Counted from the first letter of the stretch, positions 28,694 to 40,108 are shown. The stretch: DNA of 64,000 nt from Macrococcoides goetzii (GCF_002742385.2 NZ_MJBI02000001.1:682001-746000); one strand, 5' to 3'. Translations and numbers: made by a program. The notes: generated by a model from the letters alone, not told the origin.

Positions 28694-29971
28694 TTATTTT
28701 AAGAAATATCTTGAAATGTCATTCCATGTTACCATGATCATGACAAAGAATACGAATATCGCACCAGCTGCGACAATATACATTTCTGCTTTTTTATTGA
28801 CGGGTTTTCTAAAAATCGCTTCATAAATCACAAATAAAATTCTACCACCATCAAGCGCTGGTATTGGTAATAAATTCATAATCCCTAAGTTGACTGAAAG
28901 CATTGCAGTATAACCAATCAACGTTTCAAGACCCATACTGGCAACTTTTTCAGTATTCTTATATATACCGACAGGACCATTCAGCATATCAAATGAGAAT
29001 GTACCATTGAAAATAGAGGCAAACATTATTCCAAGTAGGGTGAAAATCTTTGTAGCACCATCAATCGTCATCGTGATACCGTATTGTAACTTATCTAAGA
29101 AACTACCACCAAATTCTGGGCCAAATCCAATAATATAACGGTCTAAACTTTTCCCTTTACTTACTTCCTGTTTCATCAGTTTCGGTTTTAAGTTAAATGT
29201 CTTTTCCTGACCATCACGATCAACGATTAACTTAATGGTTTTTCCACCATTTTGATCAAGATAGTTTCTTATTTGATTGAAACTTGTTACTTTTTCACCA
29301 TTTAACTGCTTTATCGTATCACCTTTTTTAAGCCCCACTTCTTGTGCTGGACTATCTTTAGCAACACCACTAATCGTTGTTGTCGGTGCCCCTACCATAA
29401 ACGCAAGTGCTAAAAACAACACAAAAGCTAAAATAAAGTTAAACAATGGTCCTGCAAAAAGTGCCAGGAATTTTGGCCAAGGTTTCTTATTCTTAAATTG
29501 GCGTTCTAGAGGCGCAATCTGAATTAAATCTCCTTCACGTACAAAGTACGCTTCATGTGCCACATTATATCTCACTTGTTCATTTGTGTATTGATTGATA
29601 CCTTCAATAAATAATCGATCTTCAAAATCGGAGTCAGTTACTTCAAGCTGTTCAATCTGTTGAAACTGGTGCTGATCATCTAATAAAATATGAGTTACTT
29701 CTCCAGCTTCATTACGTTTAATGTTAACTGTCATGCCTTCTGTTAACGGATTTTGTTCCATTCCGCTTCCTGCCATCATGACATACCCACCTACTGGCAA
29801 AAGTCTAATCGTATATAACGTTTCATCTTTTTTGTAAGAAAATATTTTTGGTCCCATACCAATTGCAAATTCTGGACACATGATCCCTGCTCTCTTTGCA
29901 AAGAGTAGATGTCCATATTCATGCACGGTTACGAGCAAACCAAATATTATAATAAAAGCAATAATCCCCAT
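28694..29971 (-). CDS. rseP: Site-2 intramembrane zinc metalloprotease RseP/RasP
   Basis: This 425-residue membrane protease cuts transmembrane segments of anti-sigma factors, cell-division proteins and leftover signal peptides. The active-site H17-E-Y-G-H21 is in the first membrane helix. A PDZ domain lies at about 195-275 ([18 protein letters not shown]). The second metal-ligand motif is in [11 protein letters not shown], about residue 373. About four membrane segments are visible. An inserted loop between helix 1 and the PDZ domain is typical of the staphylococcal form. The ATG begins two bases after the dxr stop. Confidence 0.95.
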   Translation of the reverse strand: MGIIAFIIIFGLLVTVHEYGHLLFAKRAGIMCPEFAIGMGPKIFSYKKDETLYTIRLLPVGGYVMMAGSGMEQNPLTEGMTVNIKRNEAGEVTHILLDDQHQFQQIEQLEVTDSDFEDRLFIEGINQYTNEQVRYNVAHEAYFVREGDLIQIAPLERQFKNKKPWPKFLALFAGPLFNFILAFVLFLALAFMVGAPTTTISGVAKDSPAQEVGLKKGDTIKQLNGEKVTSFNQIRNYLDQNGGKTIKLIVDRDGQEKTFNLKPKLMKQEVSKGKSLDRYIIGFGPEFGGSFLDKLQYGITMTIDGATKIFTLLGIMFASIFNGTFSFDMLNGPVGIYKNTEKVASMGLETLIGYTAMLSVNLGIMNLLPIPALDGGRILFVIYEAIFRKPVNKKAEMYIVAAGAIFVFFVMIMVTWNDISRYFLK

Positions 29972-29972
29972 A

Positions 29973-31109
29973 TTACACCTCGTAATTCCTTGTTTTATAG
30001 TCTGCGTCTACTGCTAAAATTGTATCTAAATCTGGATTTTCTGTCACGATATGTGCATCCATTTCACGCTCAATGATTGTTTCTATATCTAAAAATGATA
30101 TTTTTCCATCCAGGAACAGTTGAACTGCTACTTCATTTACTGCATTCATCACAACAGGTAAAGTCCCACCTACTTCGATTGCACGATATGCAAGTGCCAG
30201 ACATTTATAGCGTTCTAAATCCATTTTTTTGAAATCAAGCGTGCCAACTTGTGCTAAATCTAGTCGTTCGGCATTACGCGGTTTGCGATCTGGATAGCTG
30301 AATGCATACAGAATCGGCATACGCATATCTGGTGTCCCTAGTTGCGCAATAACACTTGTATCGTTAAATTCAACCATAGAATGTATAATACTTTGCTTAT
30401 GTAATATTGTTTCAATCTTGTCGATTGGCAGGTCAAATAACCATTTTGCTTCGATAACCTCTAAGCCCTTATTCATCATCGTCGCACTATCTATCGTTAT
30501 TTTCTTACCCATTGACCAGTTGGGATGATTTAATGCATCTTCAAGCGTCACATCTTTTAACTGTTCACGCGTCTTATCTCTAAAAGAACCACCACTTGCG
30601 GTTATGATCAGTTTTTCAATATTTTTATGATTTTCACCGTTTAGACATTGAAATATTGCTGAATGCTCAGAATCTACAGGTAATATGTTTACGCCTTTTT
30701 CTCTAGCACGCTGCATAACAATCTCTCCAGCAACAACAAGCGTTTCTTTGTTAGCGAGGGCAATATCAATGCCGTTATCAATGGCGTGTAATGTAGGCTT
30801 TAACCCTACACTACCTAAAATAGAATTGAGTAATATATCATTTTTTTCATAACCTGCAACCTTTAATAAACCTTCATCTCCAAATACAACTTCAGTCTGT
30901 TTTCCTTTTAAATTAAGTTTATTTAAATCAGATTCGTTTTGAATACAGCAAATATCCGGTTCAAATTCATCGATAATGTTCTGTGCAACTTCTACTGATT
31001 TACCAACTGCAAAACTTACGAGTTTAAAGCTATCCGAATGCTCACGAATGATGTCTAATCCTTGCATTCCAACAGAGCCACTTGCTCCTAATATTCCTAT
31101 ATGTTTCAT
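29973..31109 (-). CDS. dxr: 1-deoxy-D-xylulose 5-phosphate reductoisomerase
   Basis: Dxr makes 2-C-methyl-D-erythritol 4-phosphate, the second step of the MEP isoprenoid pathway. The 378-residue protein opens with a NADPH-binding [12 protein letters not shown]. It carries [13 protein letters not shown] and [23 protein letters not shown], which hold the metal and substrate residues. The presence of a MEP-pathway enzyme matters for genus placement, since Staphylococcus mostly uses the mevalonate route. It is followed directly by rseP. Downstream isoprenoids feed the undecaprenyl synthase encoded nearby. Confidence 0.95.
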   Translation of the reverse strand: MKHIGILGASGSVGMQGLDIIREHSDSFKLVSFAVGKSVEVAQNIIDEFEPDICCIQNESDLNKLNLKGKQTEVVFGDEGLLKVAGYEKNDILLNSILGSVGLKPTLHAIDNGIDIALANKETLVVAGEIVMQRAREKGVNILPVDSEHSAIFQCLNGENHKNIEKLIITASGGSFRDKTREQLKDVTLEDALNHPNWSMGKKITIDSATMMNKGLEVIEAKWLFDLPIDKIETILHKQSIIHSMVEFNDTSVIAQLGTPDMRMPILYAFSYPDRKPRNAERLDLAQVGTLDFKKMDLERYKCLALAYRAIEVGGTLPVVMNAVNEVAVQLFLDGKISFLDIETIIEREMDAHIVTENPDLDTILAVDADYKTRNYEV

Positions 31110-31185
31110 GACTTCACCTTATTCTAAAATATATTAGTTTAATTCTATCATAAAATAAATTGAACACCTACTTTGGACTTAAAAA

Positions 31186-31219
31186 AAGAAAAACACGTAG
31201 CATTTATATCTACGTGTTT
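31186..31219 (-). terminator. Terminator of cdsA
   Basis: Stem AAACACGTAG/CTACGTGTTT with a nine-base loop at 31191-31219, followed by TTCTTTTTTT on the minus strand. Confidence 0.88.
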
Positions 31220-31220
31220 G

Positions 31221-32012
31221 TTACTGAAAATTAATAAGAAATATATTCATCAATGGTAATACAAAGATAAATGAATCAAATCGGTCTAATATTCCACCAT
31301 GTCCAGGTAATAAGTTTCCAGAGTCTTTCACATCAAAATGTCGCTTTAATGCAGATTCCACTAAATCACCTAACTGGCCGAACATACTGAATAACCAAGT
31401 TACGAGTATTAATGGCATGATAGAAAGTGGCATATCGTAGTTTAAGCTGAAGATTATTGCAATGATCGTACTACATGCAATACCGCCGACAAAACCTTCA
31501 ATTGTTTTGTTTGGACTAATCTCCGGCCATAATTTATATTTACCAAATAATCTTCCAAAAATATATGCGCCAGTATCTGTGACCCAGACAACTAATAATG
31601 CATATAATATAAAGACTAATCCATTCTCTGCTGCGCGTGTTTCATAAAAATACATAAAGCCAATACCGATATAGGCAACTGCCAGCATACAAAAAGCAGC
31701 ATCAACAAAGTTAAAACGGTTTTTAGACATCACGGTATAGCTCAGCATAATTAAACTCATTATTGTCAAGAATGGTACTTGGTAATCTAAGGAAACAAGA
31801 TCACTTTTTTGCGGAGACATAATTAAACATAAAGCTACTACACTAAATATACCAGGCAATGAATAGAGCTTAATATTTTTCATATTTAATACTTCTTTTA
31901 ATGCAACAATTGCTAATAAATATGCCATTATCAGTAATGGTAACTGGCCATATATAACAACAGGTAAGAAAATTGCCATAGCAATGATTGCTGTTATTGT
32001 TCTCGTTTTCAT
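31221..32012 (-). CDS. cdsA: Phosphatidate cytidylyltransferase
   Basis: CdsA makes CDP-diacylglycerol, the substrate that PgsA (at the other end of the window) uses. The 263-residue protein is highly hydrophobic with about seven or eight membrane segments. It ends with the CdsA signature region, including [19 protein letters not shown] and [13 protein letters not shown]. It begins ten bases after uppS, and the two form one unit closed by a strong terminator. The ATG follows AAGGAGTAAATA. Confidence 0.95.
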   Translation of the reverse strand: MKTRTITAIIAMAIFLPVVIYGQLPLLIMAYLLAIVALKEVLNMKNIKLYSLPGIFSVVALCLIMSPQKSDLVSLDYQVPFLTIMSLIMLSYTVMSKNRFNFVDAAFCMLAVAYIGIGFMYFYETRAAENGLVFILYALLVVWVTDTGAYIFGRLFGKYKLWPEISPNKTIEGFVGGIACSTIIAIIFSLNYDMPLSIMPLILVTWLFSMFGQLGDLVESALKRHFDVKDSGNLLPGHGGILDRFDSFIFVLPLMNIFLINFQ

Positions 32013-32022
32013 TATTTACTCC

Positions 32023-32796
32023 TTATAATCCACCGAAACGTCTATGTCGGCTATGGTATTCTTCTATACAACGATCCAGTGCTTCTGCATCGAAATCAGG
32101 CCATAAAGTGTCTTCAAATACAAATTCACTATATGAGGATTGCCAGATTAAAAAGTTACTTAATCGTTCTTCTCCAGATGTTCTAATCAATAACTCAGGA
32201 TCAGGTATATCTTTTGTAAATAAATAATCTGCAAAAGTTTCTTCATTAATTTCACTTAAATCAATCTGGTTATCTTTATATCGTTCAGCAATTAACTGTA
32301 CTGCAGATACAATTTCTTTACGTCCACCGTAGTTTAAAGCAAAGACTAATGTTAAACCACTATTATTTTTCGTTTTTTCTTTTGCTTCAAGTACTGCTTT
32401 ACGCGTATGTTCAGGAAGCTGATCGATAAAGCCGATTGTTTCTACTTTTACATTTTTCTCAATCAGTTCCGGTAAAAATGTTGAAAGAAAATCACCTGGT
32501 AATTTCATTAGATAATTTACTTCATCTTTAGGTCGTGACCAGTTTTCAGTAGAAAAAGCATATAGTGTTAAATAATTAACACCTATATCACTTGCGTGTC
32601 TCGTTATTGCTTTAACAGTCTGCATCCCTTCATAATGCCCTTTAATTCGTGGCATATTGCGCTGTTTTGCCCATCTTCCGTTACCATCCATAATAATTGC
32701 AATATGCCTTGGAACGGCTTCTGCAGATACTTGTGTTTGTTTATTATTCTCATCTATATTTCTTTTTTTATTATTTCTTTTAAAGAAAGGAATCAT
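32023..32796 (-). CDS. uppS: Undecaprenyl (isoprenyl) diphosphate synthase
   Basis: This 257-residue cis-prenyltransferase makes the C55 lipid carrier used for peptidoglycan, teichoic acid and polyprenyl-phosphate sugars. The catalytic IIMDGNGRWAKQR and LYAFSTENWSRP are present, and the C-terminal region reads PELLIRTSGEERLSNFLIWQ. The N-terminus has a basic 20-residue extension. The ATG at 32796 follows TGGAGGACATC and is preferred to a frame 14 residues longer. It precedes cdsA. Confidence 0.96.
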   Translation of the reverse strand: MIPFFKRNNKKRNIDENNKQTQVSAEAVPRHIAIIMDGNGRWAKQRNMPRIKGHYEGMQTVKAITRHASDIGVNYLTLYAFSTENWSRPKDEVNYLMKLPGDFLSTFLPELIEKNVKVETIGFIDQLPEHTRKAVLEAKEKTKNNSGLTLVFALNYGGRKEIVSAVQLIAERYKDNQIDLSEINEETFADYLFTKDIPDPELLIRTSGEERLSNFLIWQSSYSEFVFEDTLWPDFDAEALDRCIEEYHSRHRRFGGL

Positions 32797-32877
32797 GATG
32801 TCCTCCAAATTCAAAACATTATTAATATATTCTATCATAAATATACCAGAGTGACATGGATATACAGAAAAAAGGAC

Positions 32878-32912
32878 AAAAAAAGACTGAGATAAAGTTA
32901 CAATTATCTCAG
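32878..32912 (-). terminator. Terminator of frr
   Basis: Stem CTGAGATAA/TTATCTCAG at 32887-32912 followed by TCTTTTTTT on the minus strand. Confidence 0.88.
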
Positions 32913-32927
32913 CCCAATTATAAAAGA

Positions 32928-33485
32928 TTAAACTTCTAAAATACTGCTTTCTTTTTCAGCAGTTAAAGCATCAATCTTTTTAATGTGATTATCTGTTTCA
33001 GTTTGCACATCATCAGTAAATGATTTTAAATCATCTTCTGTTAATTCACCGTTCTTTTCAGCTTTCTTTAAAGCATCATTTGCATCACGACGAATATTTC
33101 GGACTGCAACTTTAGCATTTTCAGCTTCTTTTTTCGCTTCTTTAACTAATTCTTTACGGCGTTCTTCAGTTAATGCAGGTACTGTAATACGGATTACGTT
33201 TCCATCTGAAGTAGGATTAACACCTAAATTTGCCATATTAATTGCTTTTAAAATATCATCGATTGAAGTTTTATCATATGGCGTTACAAGTAACATTCTT
33301 GGTTCAGGTACAGAAATACCAGCTAATTGTTGAACTGGTGTATCAGCACCATAATAATTTACAGATACGCGTTCTAATAAATTTGCATTTGCGTGACCTG
33401 CACGAATACCAGCAAATTCACGAACTAGGCTTTCAATACTTTTTTCCATTTTAGACTTTAAGTCATTGATTATTTCAGTCGTCAT
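32928..33485 (-). CDS. frr: Ribosome recycling factor
   Basis: RRF acts with EF-G to split terminated ribosomes. The 185-residue protein shows the usual three-helix bundle pattern, with [18 protein letters not shown] near the start, [20 protein letters not shown], and [19 protein letters not shown]. It follows pyrH by about 40 bases, an arrangement conserved across bacteria. The ATG follows AAAGGAGATTCAAA. Confidence 0.98.
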   Translation of the reverse strand: MTTEIINDLKSKMEKSIESLVREFAGIRAGHANANLLERVSVNYYGADTPVQQLAGISVPEPRMLLVTPYDKTSIDDILKAINMANLGVNPTSDGNVIRITVPALTEERRKELVKEAKKEAENAKVAVRNIRRDANDALKKAEKNGELTEDDLKSFTDDVQTETDNHIKKIDALTAEKESSILEV

Positions 33486-33528
33486 TTTGAATCTCCTTTT
33501 ATATCATTGATAATTTAATTATACCAAA

Positions 33529-34251
33529 TTATTTCGTAATCGTCGTACCAATTTCTTCTCCCATAATTGCACGTTTAATATTACCGTCTTCCATAATAGA
33601 GAATACAACTAAAGGAATATCATTATCCATACAGAATGAGCTTGCAGTTGAATCCATTACTTGTAATCCTTCCTGCAACATTTGGATATATGTTAACTTT
33701 TCATATTTAACAGCATTAGGGTCTACTTTAGGATCTGCAGAATATACACCATCTACATTATTTTTACCCATAAGAATGACATCAGCTTCCATTTCAGCTG
33801 CACGTAACGCTGCTGTTGTATCTGTTGAGAAGTAAGGATTACCAATACCTGCTGCAAATATTACAACACGGCCTTTTTCTAAATGACGAATCGCACGACG
33901 TCTAATATACGGCTCAGCAACTTGTTTCATTTCGATTGATGTTAACACGCGAGTATCACAGTCTAATTGTTCTAATGAATCCTGCAGGGCTAAAGAATTC
34001 ATTACAGTTGCAAGCATACCCATGTAGTCAGCTGTACCTCTGTCCATACCTAAGTCACTACCTGTTTTACCGCGCCAGATGTTACCTCCGCCAACGATAA
34101 CTGCAACTTCACAATCCATTTTAGCAACTTCTGCTACTTGCTCAGCAATACTTTTTATAACGAAAGGATTGATACCAAAACCAGTTTCTCCAGCAAGTGC
34201 TTCCCCACTTAATTTTAATACGACACGTTTGTATTTAGATAATTCTTTCAT
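33529..34251 (-). CDS. pyrH: Uridylate kinase
   Basis: This 240-residue UMP kinase of the amino-acid kinase fold makes UDP for pyrimidine nucleotides. It has [12 protein letters not shown], the glycine-rich [11 protein letters not shown] and the [11 protein letters not shown] loop. It is transcribed separately from tsf, which ends in a strong terminator. Upstream (about 34334-34360) two TATAAT boxes occur in AT-rich DNA, so the exact promoter is unclear. The ATG follows GAGGGCGGAG. Confidence 0.97.
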   Translation of the reverse strand: MKELSKYKRVVLKLSGEALAGETGFGINPFVIKSIAEQVAEVAKMDCEVAVIVGGGNIWRGKTGSDLGMDRGTADYMGMLATVMNSLALQDSLEQLDCDTRVLTSIEMKQVAEPYIRRRAIRHLEKGRVVIFAAGIGNPYFSTDTTAALRAAEMEADVILMGKNNVDGVYSADPKVDPNAVKYEKLTYIQMLQEGLQVMDSTASSFCMDNDIPLVVFSIMEDGNIKRAIMGEEIGTTITK

Positions 34252-34422
34252 TTTATTAACTCCGCCCTCTCAATGATATTAATGCTCATTTTCATACTTT
34301 ATTAACTCAAAAAACTGCATTAATTTAAATTCTATTATACACAAAACTATAAGTATTATACCAATAATTAAATATGAATGAAAAGAAAATCAGAATAAAC
34401 CTTACATTTATTCAATATGTAT

Positions 34423-34446
34423 AAAAAAAGACACCGAAGTGTCTTT
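34423..34446 (-). terminator. Terminator of tsf
   Basis: Stem AAAGACAC/GTGTCTTT around a TTCG loop (34427-34446), followed by a T run on the minus strand. Confidence 0.9.
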
Positions 34447-34454
34447 AATTCATA

Positions 34455-35336
34455 TTATTTACCCATTTGTCCCATTACTTCATCAGCAAAGTTATCTTGA
34501 CGCTTCTCGATACCTTCTCCAACTTCATAACGTACGAATGATTTTAAAGTGCCACCTTTAGATTTTAAGAATTCAGCAACTGTTTGATCTGGATTCTTAA
34601 CGAATGGTTGGTCAACTGCACAAATTTCTTCTAAATATTTACGTAGACGACCTTCAACCATTTTTTCTACGATATTTTCAGGTTTACCTTCATTTAAAGC
34701 TTGTTGTTTTAATACGTTCTTTTCGTGTTCTAATTCTTCAGCAGAAACTTGTTCACGAGATACGAATTTAGGGTTTAAAGCAGCAATATGCATCGCAACG
34801 TCTTTAGCAGCTTCAGCGTCAGTTGAGTTTTCAACTAAAGCTAATACACCGATACGTCCACCCATGTGTAAGTATTCACCGAATGTATCTGCATCTGTTT
34901 TAGATACTAATACGAAACGACGTAAAGTTAATTTTTCACCGATTGTAGAAATAGCTTCATTCATTTTAACTTCAACTGTTTTACCAGCTTCGATTTCAGA
35001 AGCCATTAAAGCATCTAAATCTGCAGGTTTTGTTGCTAAAATATGATCAGCGATTTCTTTAACTAAAGCTTGGAAGCCTTCATTACGTGCAACGAAGTCA
35101 GTCTCAGAGTTTAATTCTAATAATACTGCATCGTTTCCTTTAGAAGCTACATAAGTAGTACCTTCTGCTGCGATACGGTCAGCTTTCTTAGCTGCTTTAG
35201 CAATACCTTTTTCACGTAAGTAATCAACAGCTGCGTCGATATCTCCGTTTGTTTCAGTTAATGCTTTTTTGCAGTCCATCATACCTGCGCCTGTTCTTTC
35301 ACGTAATTGTTTAACTAATTGTGCTGTAATAGCCAT
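34455..35336 (-). CDS. tsf: Elongation factor Ts
   Basis: EF-Ts is the nucleotide exchange factor of EF-Tu. The 293-residue protein has the N-terminal UBA-like module with [18 protein letters not shown], followed by [15 protein letters not shown], which contacts EF-Tu, and [11 protein letters not shown]. It is downstream of rpsB, as in nearly all bacteria, with a terminator in between that may allow partial read-through. The ATG follows GGAGGTATTATATA. Confidence 0.98.
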   Translation of the reverse strand: MAITAQLVKQLRERTGAGMMDCKKALTETNGDIDAAVDYLREKGIAKAAKKADRIAAEGTTYVASKGNDAVLLELNSETDFVARNEGFQALVKEIADHILATKPADLDALMASEIEAGKTVEVKMNEAISTIGEKLTLRRFVLVSKTDADTFGEYLHMGGRIGVLALVENSTDAEAAKDVAMHIAALNPKFVSREQVSAEELEHEKNVLKQQALNEGKPENIVEKMVEGRLRKYLEEICAVDQPFVKNPDQTVAEFLKSKGGTLKSFVRYEVGEGIEKRQDNFADEVMGQMGK

Positions 35337-35423
35337 TATATAATACCTCCAAAGAATTTGTGTTTTTACAATATAATAATACTAAACTCAAGCGAAAAAC
35401 GCTAAAGTAAAGTGTTAATTCTT

Positions 35424-35455
35424 AAAAAAAGTGATAAATGTTATACACTTATCAC
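35424..35455 (-). terminator. Terminator in the rpsB-tsf gap
   Basis: Stem GTGATAA/TTATCAC (35431-35455) with an 11-base loop followed by seven T residues on the minus strand. It probably tunes the rpsB to tsf ratio. Confidence 0.8.
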
Positions 35456-35469
35456 CTTCATTTTAAAAC

Positions 35470-36246
35470 TTATGCTTCTGTAGTTTCTGTTGCTTCTGCA
35501 GCAGGCTCTTCAGCAGTTTCAGTTAAATCGATATTTTGTTCAGCAGCTACTTCTTCATTAGAAACGCCTTGACGTCCTTCTAAGATAGCATCTGCCATTT
35601 TACCAGTTAATAATTTAACGGCACGGATTGCGTCATCATTTGCTGGGATAACATAATCGATTTCGTCTGGATCACAGTTTGTATCAACGATACCAACGAT
35701 AGGAATGTGTAATTTTTTAGCTTCAGCAATCGCATTACGCTCTTTACGAGGGTCAACTACGAATAATGCTGCAGGCATTGATTTCATTTCACGAATTCCG
35801 CCTAAGAATTTGATTAAACGATCATATTCTTTTTTAAGTTCAACAACTTCTTTTTTAGGAAGTACGTCGAAAGTACCGTTTTCTTCCATTTTTTCAATTT
35901 CAGAAATACGTTTAACACGTTTGTTGATTGTTTTGTAGTTCGTTAAAGTTCCACCTAACCAACGTTCGTTGATAAAGAATTGACCTGAACGAATTGCTTC
36001 GTCTTTAATTGCATCTTGTGCTTGCTTTTTAGTACCTACGAATAATACAGTACCGCCTTCTTCAGATACAGATTTCATAAAGTTGTATGCTTCTTCAACT
36101 TTTTTAACTGTTTTTTGTAAGTCGATAATGTAGATTCCGTTTCTTTCTGTGAAGATATATTTCTTCATTTTTGGGTTCCAGCGACGTGTTTGGTGACCAA
36201 AGTGTACACCAGCTTCTAACAATTGTTTCATTGAGATTACTGCCAT
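35470..36246 (-). CDS. rpsB: 30S ribosomal protein S2
   Basis: This 258-residue S2 protein has the N-terminal [19 protein letters not shown], then [26 protein letters not shown] and the [19 protein letters not shown] signature. It ends in an acidic Ala/Glu/Thr tail. It has its own promoter and a roughly 80-base leader. The ATG follows AGGAGGAAATTAAA. Confidence 0.98.
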   Translation of the reverse strand: MAVISMKQLLEAGVHFGHQTRRWNPKMKKYIFTERNGIYIIDLQKTVKKVEEAYNFMKSVSEEGGTVLFVGTKKQAQDAIKDEAIRSGQFFINERWLGGTLTNYKTINKRVKRISEIEKMEENGTFDVLPKKEVVELKKEYDRLIKFLGGIREMKSMPAALFVVDPRKERNAIAEAKKLHIPIVGIVDTNCDPDEIDYVIPANDDAIRAVKLLTGKMADAILEGRQGVSNEEVAAEQNIDLTETAEEPAAEATETTEA

Positions 36247-36322
36247 TTTAATTTCCTCCTAATTGGTTTTATTCCTCCACTACAGGCAACTTTGGAAACA
36301 ACGTACGTTGCACCATCCAAAA
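36247..36322 (-). promoter_or_regulatory. rpsB 5' leader, possible S2 autoregulatory RNA
   Basis: The leader holds the perfect palindrome CAACGTACGTTG and a later AAGTTGCC segment that can compete for pairing, ahead of AGGAGG. S2 leaders that respond to S2 are known in other bacteria. Function here is inferred. Confidence 0.4.
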
Positions 36323-36328
36323 TATTCA

Positions 36329-36358
36329 TCTATAGTGTGTGAATTTGGCTTTTTTCAA
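36329..36358 (-). promoter_or_regulatory. Probable rpsB promoter
   Basis: Minus strand TTGAAA (36353-36358) and TATAGA (36329-36334) with an 18-base spacer. Confidence 0.55.
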
Positions 36359-36378
36359 GCCATATGTAAATATATCAT

Positions 36379-36429
36379 AAAAAAACACGTTCATCAATAC
36401 TTTAAATGTAAAATAGTGATGAAACGTGT
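36379..36429 (-). terminator. Terminator of codY
   Basis: Stem ACACGTT-CATCA/TGATG-AACGTGT with a one-base bulge and a long loop (36385-36429), followed by seven T residues on the minus strand. Confidence 0.82.
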
Positions 36430-36441
36430 ACCTTTTTTATT

Positions 36442-37215
36442 TTAATGCGCATTTGCTAATTCTTCTAAGAACTTTTCTTTCTTAATTTTAATAAATGTAC
36501 CTTTCATTCCTAATGAACGAGATTCAATAACACCCGCAGATTCTAATTTTCTTAATGCGTTAACAATCACTGAACGTGTGATACCCACACGATCAGCTAC
36601 TTTAGAAGCTACAAGTAATCCTTCGTTAGCACCAAGTTCTTCAAAGATATGTTCAATTGCTTCTTTTTCTGAATATGAAAGTGAGCTGATTGCCATATTG
36701 ATCGCTGCTTTATCGCGGGCAATTTTTTCAATGTCCGCATGCTTTTCTCTTAAAATTTCCATACCAACCACTGTTGCAGCATATTCTCCTAATACAAGAT
36801 CATTTTCATCATAATCTTTGTCTACTCGGCCAAGCACTAAAGTACCTAAACGTGTACCGCCACCCTTAATAGGTATAACGACTGTATTTGAATTTTTAAA
36901 TAGCTCCTCATTTTCAGGTGGGAAAACCGTTAATTTATTATCTAATGTAATATTGCTTTTTGTAGCATCAACTTCTAGTAATAAATCAACGTATTCTTTT
37001 GGAAATTGGCGTTCTTCAAGCATTTTAATGATACGTTCATTTTTTAAAAGTTCATTAACACCAAATCCTAATAATTTACCGCGACGAGATAAGATGAATA
37101 CATTGGACTGCATCGTCGAACCTAATTGATCGGCCATCTCTTTAAAATCAACTGCTAAACCTTTATGTTCTTGTAGTAACTGATTGATTTCACGCGTTCT
37201 TTTTAATAATGACAT
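36442..37215 (-). CDS. codY: GTP/branched-chain amino-acid sensing regulator CodY
   Basis: This 257-residue global repressor of nutrient-starvation genes in Firmicutes has an N-terminal GAF domain that binds isoleucine, leucine or valine. The C-terminal winged helix holds the conserved [20 protein letters not shown] recognition region. It closes the xerC-hslV-hslU-codY run, as in staphylococci. The ATG follows AAAGGAGAATCATT. No clear CodY box was found in this window. Confidence 0.98.
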   Translation of the reverse strand: MSLLKRTREINQLLQEHKGLAVDFKEMADQLGSTMQSNVFILSRRGKLLGFGVNELLKNERIIKMLEERQFPKEYVDLLLEVDATKSNITLDNKLTVFPPENEELFKNSNTVVIPIKGGGTRLGTLVLGRVDKDYDENDLVLGEYAATVVGMEILREKHADIEKIARDKAAINMAISSLSYSEKEAIEHIFEELGANEGLLVASKVADRVGITRSVIVNALRKLESAGVIESRSLGMKGTFIKIKKEKFLEELANAH

Positions 37216-37281
37216 AATGATTCTCCTTTAAAATATATTTTATATTTAGATTAATGATTTAATCTTTTTAATTAAGAATTC

Positions 37282-38664
37282 TTATAAAATAAATTCACTT
37301 AAATCTTTATTTTTAGCGATTGTTCCAAGCTTAGACTCAACATATTGCGCAGTGATCTCAACCGTTGCATGCGGCATATCAGGCGCTTCATATGATAAAT
37401 CTTCAAGCATTTTTTCTAATATCGTATGCAAACGACGCGCTCCGATATTATCCGTTTCCTGATTGACATCATATGCAATTTGAGCAAGCTTTTCTATTGC
37501 TTCATCTGTAAAGTTGATTGTTACATGTTCTGTTTGCATTAAACTTTCATATTGTTTTAAAAGTGATGTTTTCGGTTCTTTTAATATTTTAATAAAGTCC
37601 TCTACAGAAAGCTTTTCTAATTCTACACGAATCGGAAAACGACCTTGAAGTTCAGGAATTAAGTCACTTGGCTTAGAAACATGGAATGCGCCTGCACCAA
37701 TAAATAAAATATGTTCAGTGTTAACCGCACCATATTTCGTCTGAACAACACTACCTTCTACGATCGGTAAAATGTCACGTTGCACACCTTGACGGGAAAC
37801 ATCTGCGCCTTGATTACTACCAGCAATTTTATCGATTTCATCTATAAAGACAATTCCCATCGTTTCTACGAGTTGAATCGCTTCATCCTGTACAGACTCT
37901 TCGTCAATCAATTTCGTTGCTTCTTCATCGATAAGAATTTCACGGGCACGTGATACAGGTAATGTACGTTCTACTTTTTTCTTTGGCATCATCTGACTGA
38001 ACATATCCTGCATGTTGTCCTGCATGCCGTTCATTCCAAACATACCCAAACCCTTCATTTCCTGTTCTACTTTAATCTTTACGGTCTCATCTTCTAATTG
38101 ACCTGCCAAAAGTCTTTCTCTAATATCTTTTCGTTTAAGTTTTACACTTTCATCAGGTACATCTTCAACTTCTTCTTCCTGTTGCATCGTTTGATTAAAC
38201 AACATTTCAAAAGGATTTGAAGATTGCTTTTCTTTTTTCTTCATTGCTGGTGCTAATAATTTTATAAGACGTTCTGTTGCATTCTTTTCCGCTTCAGTGC
38301 GTACTTCATTTTTCATTCTGTTTTTAATTAATCGTACACCGTTTTCAGTTAAGTCACGAATCATACTTTCAACATCACGACCTACATACCCAACTTCTGT
38401 ATACTTTGTTGCTTCTACTTTGACAAACGGCGCACCTACTAGTGTCGCCATGCGACGTGCAATTTCAGTTTTACCCACTCCAGTAGGACCAATCATAAGG
38501 ATATTTTTCGGTATGATTTCTTTTTGCATGGTTTCATCTAAAGCCATTCGACGATATCGATTGCGTAAACTGATCGCAACTTTTCTTTTAGCATCTGCTT
38601 GTCCTATAATATGTTCATCAAGACTTGCAACAATTGCTTTCGGTGTTAAATTATTTTTATCCAA
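37282..38664 (-). CDS. hslU: HslU (ClpY) ATPase subunit of the HslUV protease
   Basis: This 460-residue AAA+ unfoldase feeds substrates to HslV. It shows the N-terminal [17 protein letters not shown], Walker A GPTGVGKT, the pore GYVGRD, Walker [11 protein letters not shown], and the sensor-2 [13 protein letters not shown] place the start at TTG 38664: GGAGGG lies six bases before it and the residues that follow match the family N-terminus. An ATG far upstream would add 34 unrelated residues that overlap hslV. It begins 13 bases after hslV. Confidence 0.95.
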   Translation of the reverse strand: MDKNNLTPKAIVASLDEHIIGQADAKRKVAISLRNRYRRMALDETMQKEIIPKNILMIGPTGVGKTEIARRMATLVGAPFVKVEATKYTEVGYVGRDVESMIRDLTENGVRLIKNRMKNEVRTEAEKNATERLIKLLAPAMKKKEKQSSNPFEMLFNQTMQQEEEVEDVPDESVKLKRKDIRERLLAGQLEDETVKIKVEQEMKGLGMFGMNGMQDNMQDMFSQMMPKKKVERTLPVSRAREILIDEEATKLIDEESVQDEAIQLVETMGIVFIDEIDKIAGSNQGADVSRQGVQRDILPIVEGSVVQTKYGAVNTEHILFIGAGAFHVSKPSDLIPELQGRFPIRVELEKLSVEDFIKILKEPKTSLLKQYESLMQTEHVTINFTDEAIEKLAQIAYDVNQETDNIGARRLHTILEKMLEDLSYEAPDMPHATVEITAQYVESKLGTIAKNKDLSEFIL

Positions 38665-38677
38665 GTTTAACCCTCCA

Positions 38678-39220
38678 CTATAATTCTTCAACGATAATAT
38701 TATGGTTTGTAAACACACAAATATCAGCAGCAGTTTCAAGAGAAGCCAGTGCAATTTCTTTTGCACTTAAATGACTGGCATGTTTTTTCAATGCGCGTCC
38801 AGCGCTAAGTGCATAATTACCGCCAGAACCGATTGCGATAATATCGTCATCTGGTTGTATCACTTCACCCGTTCCACTAACAACAAGTAACTCATTTTTA
38901 TTCATCACGATTAACATTGCTTCCAGTTGACGTAACATTTTATCGCCACGCCATTCTTTAGCAAGTTCCACTGCTGCACGTGATAAATTGCCATTATATT
39001 CATGTAATTTCATTTCAAACTTTTCAAACAATGTAAATGCATCTGCTACACTACCTGCAAAACCGGCAACAACTTCATCATTAAATAGCCTTCTCACTTT
39101 GCGTGCAGTTTGTTTCATGATAACTTGCTGACCTAGTGTGACTTGTCCATCACCACTCATGGCACATTGACCATTATGACGAATTGCAAATATCGTTGTA
39201 GCATGTAATTGGTTATTCAA
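38678..39220 (-). CDS. hslV: HslV (ClpQ/CodW) peptidase subunit
   Basis: This 180-residue proteasome-like peptidase forms a complex with HslU. The motif [11 protein letters not shown] contains the Thr pair at which the propeptide is expected to be cut, leaving an N-terminal nucleophile. GDGQVTLG and the glycine-rich [16 protein letters not shown] are also typical. It starts with TTG at 39220 after AAGGAGCTGATAT. Both subunits of this protease thus use TTG. Confidence 0.95.
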   Translation of the reverse strand: MNNQLHATTIFAIRHNGQCAMSGDGQVTLGQQVIMKQTARKVRRLFNDEVVAGFAGSVADAFTLFEKFEMKLHEYNGNLSRAAVELAKEWRGDKMLRQLEAMLIVMNKNELLVVSGTGEVIQPDDDIIAIGSGGNYALSAGRALKKHASHLSAKEIALASLETAADICVFTNHNIIVEEL

Positions 39221-39232
39221 AATATCAGCTCC

Positions 39233-40108
39233 TTAAGCTCTAGGATGTGCATTTAAATAAGATTTTCTAAGATGTTCTTTTGTGACATGTGTATACTTAC
39301 CAGTTGTAGATAAGTTAACATGACCGAGTAAATCCTGCACCGTTCGTAAATCTGCACCGTTATTTAATAAATGAGTGGCAAATGTATGTCTCAATTTATG
39401 TGGATGTATTTCATTCGGTCCAGATGCTCTCTTTACGATTTGGTCTAAGACATAACGAACGCCCCTTTCAGTTAGTGGGGCATTTCTGTTATTTATCAAT
39501 AAATAATCATGATCAATTTTTCGGGTTTCTCTCAATGCAAGATAATCTTCAATAGCACTTTGTGCAAATGCACCATATGGCACTATTCTTTCTTTGTTCC
39601 CTTTTCCACGAACTTTTAGCATCATCATTTGCTGATCTAGATCCGTAAGTTTAAGATTCGTTAATTCTGCAGCCCGTATACCGGTTGCATAAAGTAATTC
39701 CAAAATTACTTTATCACGCGTATATAAAGGTTTCGATGTATCGATCGCTTCAAATAATTGCGCCATCTCTTCTTCATAAAAAAATTTAGGTAAATATTTT
39801 TCTTGTTTTGGATGAACGAGCTGATTGAAAGGATTAACTTTTTCTGAATCCTGATATAAATATTTATAAAATGACCTTAATGATGAGATATGTCTGGAAA
39901 CAGTCGTTCTTTTAAGTCCACTGTTATACATGTGGACTAAATAATTTCTCGCATCTCGATACTCAAAAATTGATAGCGTTAAACATTCTTTTTGTAAAAA
40001 GATTAAAAAATTCTGTAAATCATTTTCATAGGCAGCAATCGTATGCTCTGAAAAGTTGCGTTCTTGTTCTAAATATTTAAGAAATGCTTTAACTTCAGTG
40101 TTTATCAT
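39233..40108 (-). CDS. xerC: Tyrosine recombinase XerC
   Basis: This 291-residue recombinase resolves chromosome dimers at dif together with XerD. The N-terminal SAM-like domain binds DNA. The catalytic domain shows Arg in TGIRAAEL, Lys in [20 protein letters not shown], and the His plus nucleophile Tyr in [14 protein letters not shown]. All catalytic residues are present. The ATG at 40108 follows AGGGGTGAAAGT. The first gene of the xerC-hslVU-codY run, following trmFO by about 70 bases. Confidence 0.95.
   Translation of the reverse strand: MINTEVKAFLKYLEQERNFSEHTIAAYENDLQNFLIFLQKECLTLSIFEYRDARNYLVHMYNSGLKRTTVSRHISSLRSFYKYLYQDSEKVNPFNQLVHPKQEKYLPKFFYEEEMAQLFEAIDTSKPLYTRDKVILELLYATGIRAAELTNLKLTDLDQQMMMLKVRGKGNKERIVPYGAFAQSAIEDYLALRETRKIDHDYLLINNRNAPLTERGVRYVLDQIVKRASGPNEIHPHKLRHTFATHLLNNGADLRTVQDLLGHVNLSTTGKYTHVTKEHLRKSYLNAHPRA

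Noticed and set aside
38665-38766. ATG-started N-terminal extension of HslU
   Set aside because: It overlaps hslV, gives a hydrophobic stretch not seen in HslU, and a TTG with a good ribosome binding site matches the family start.
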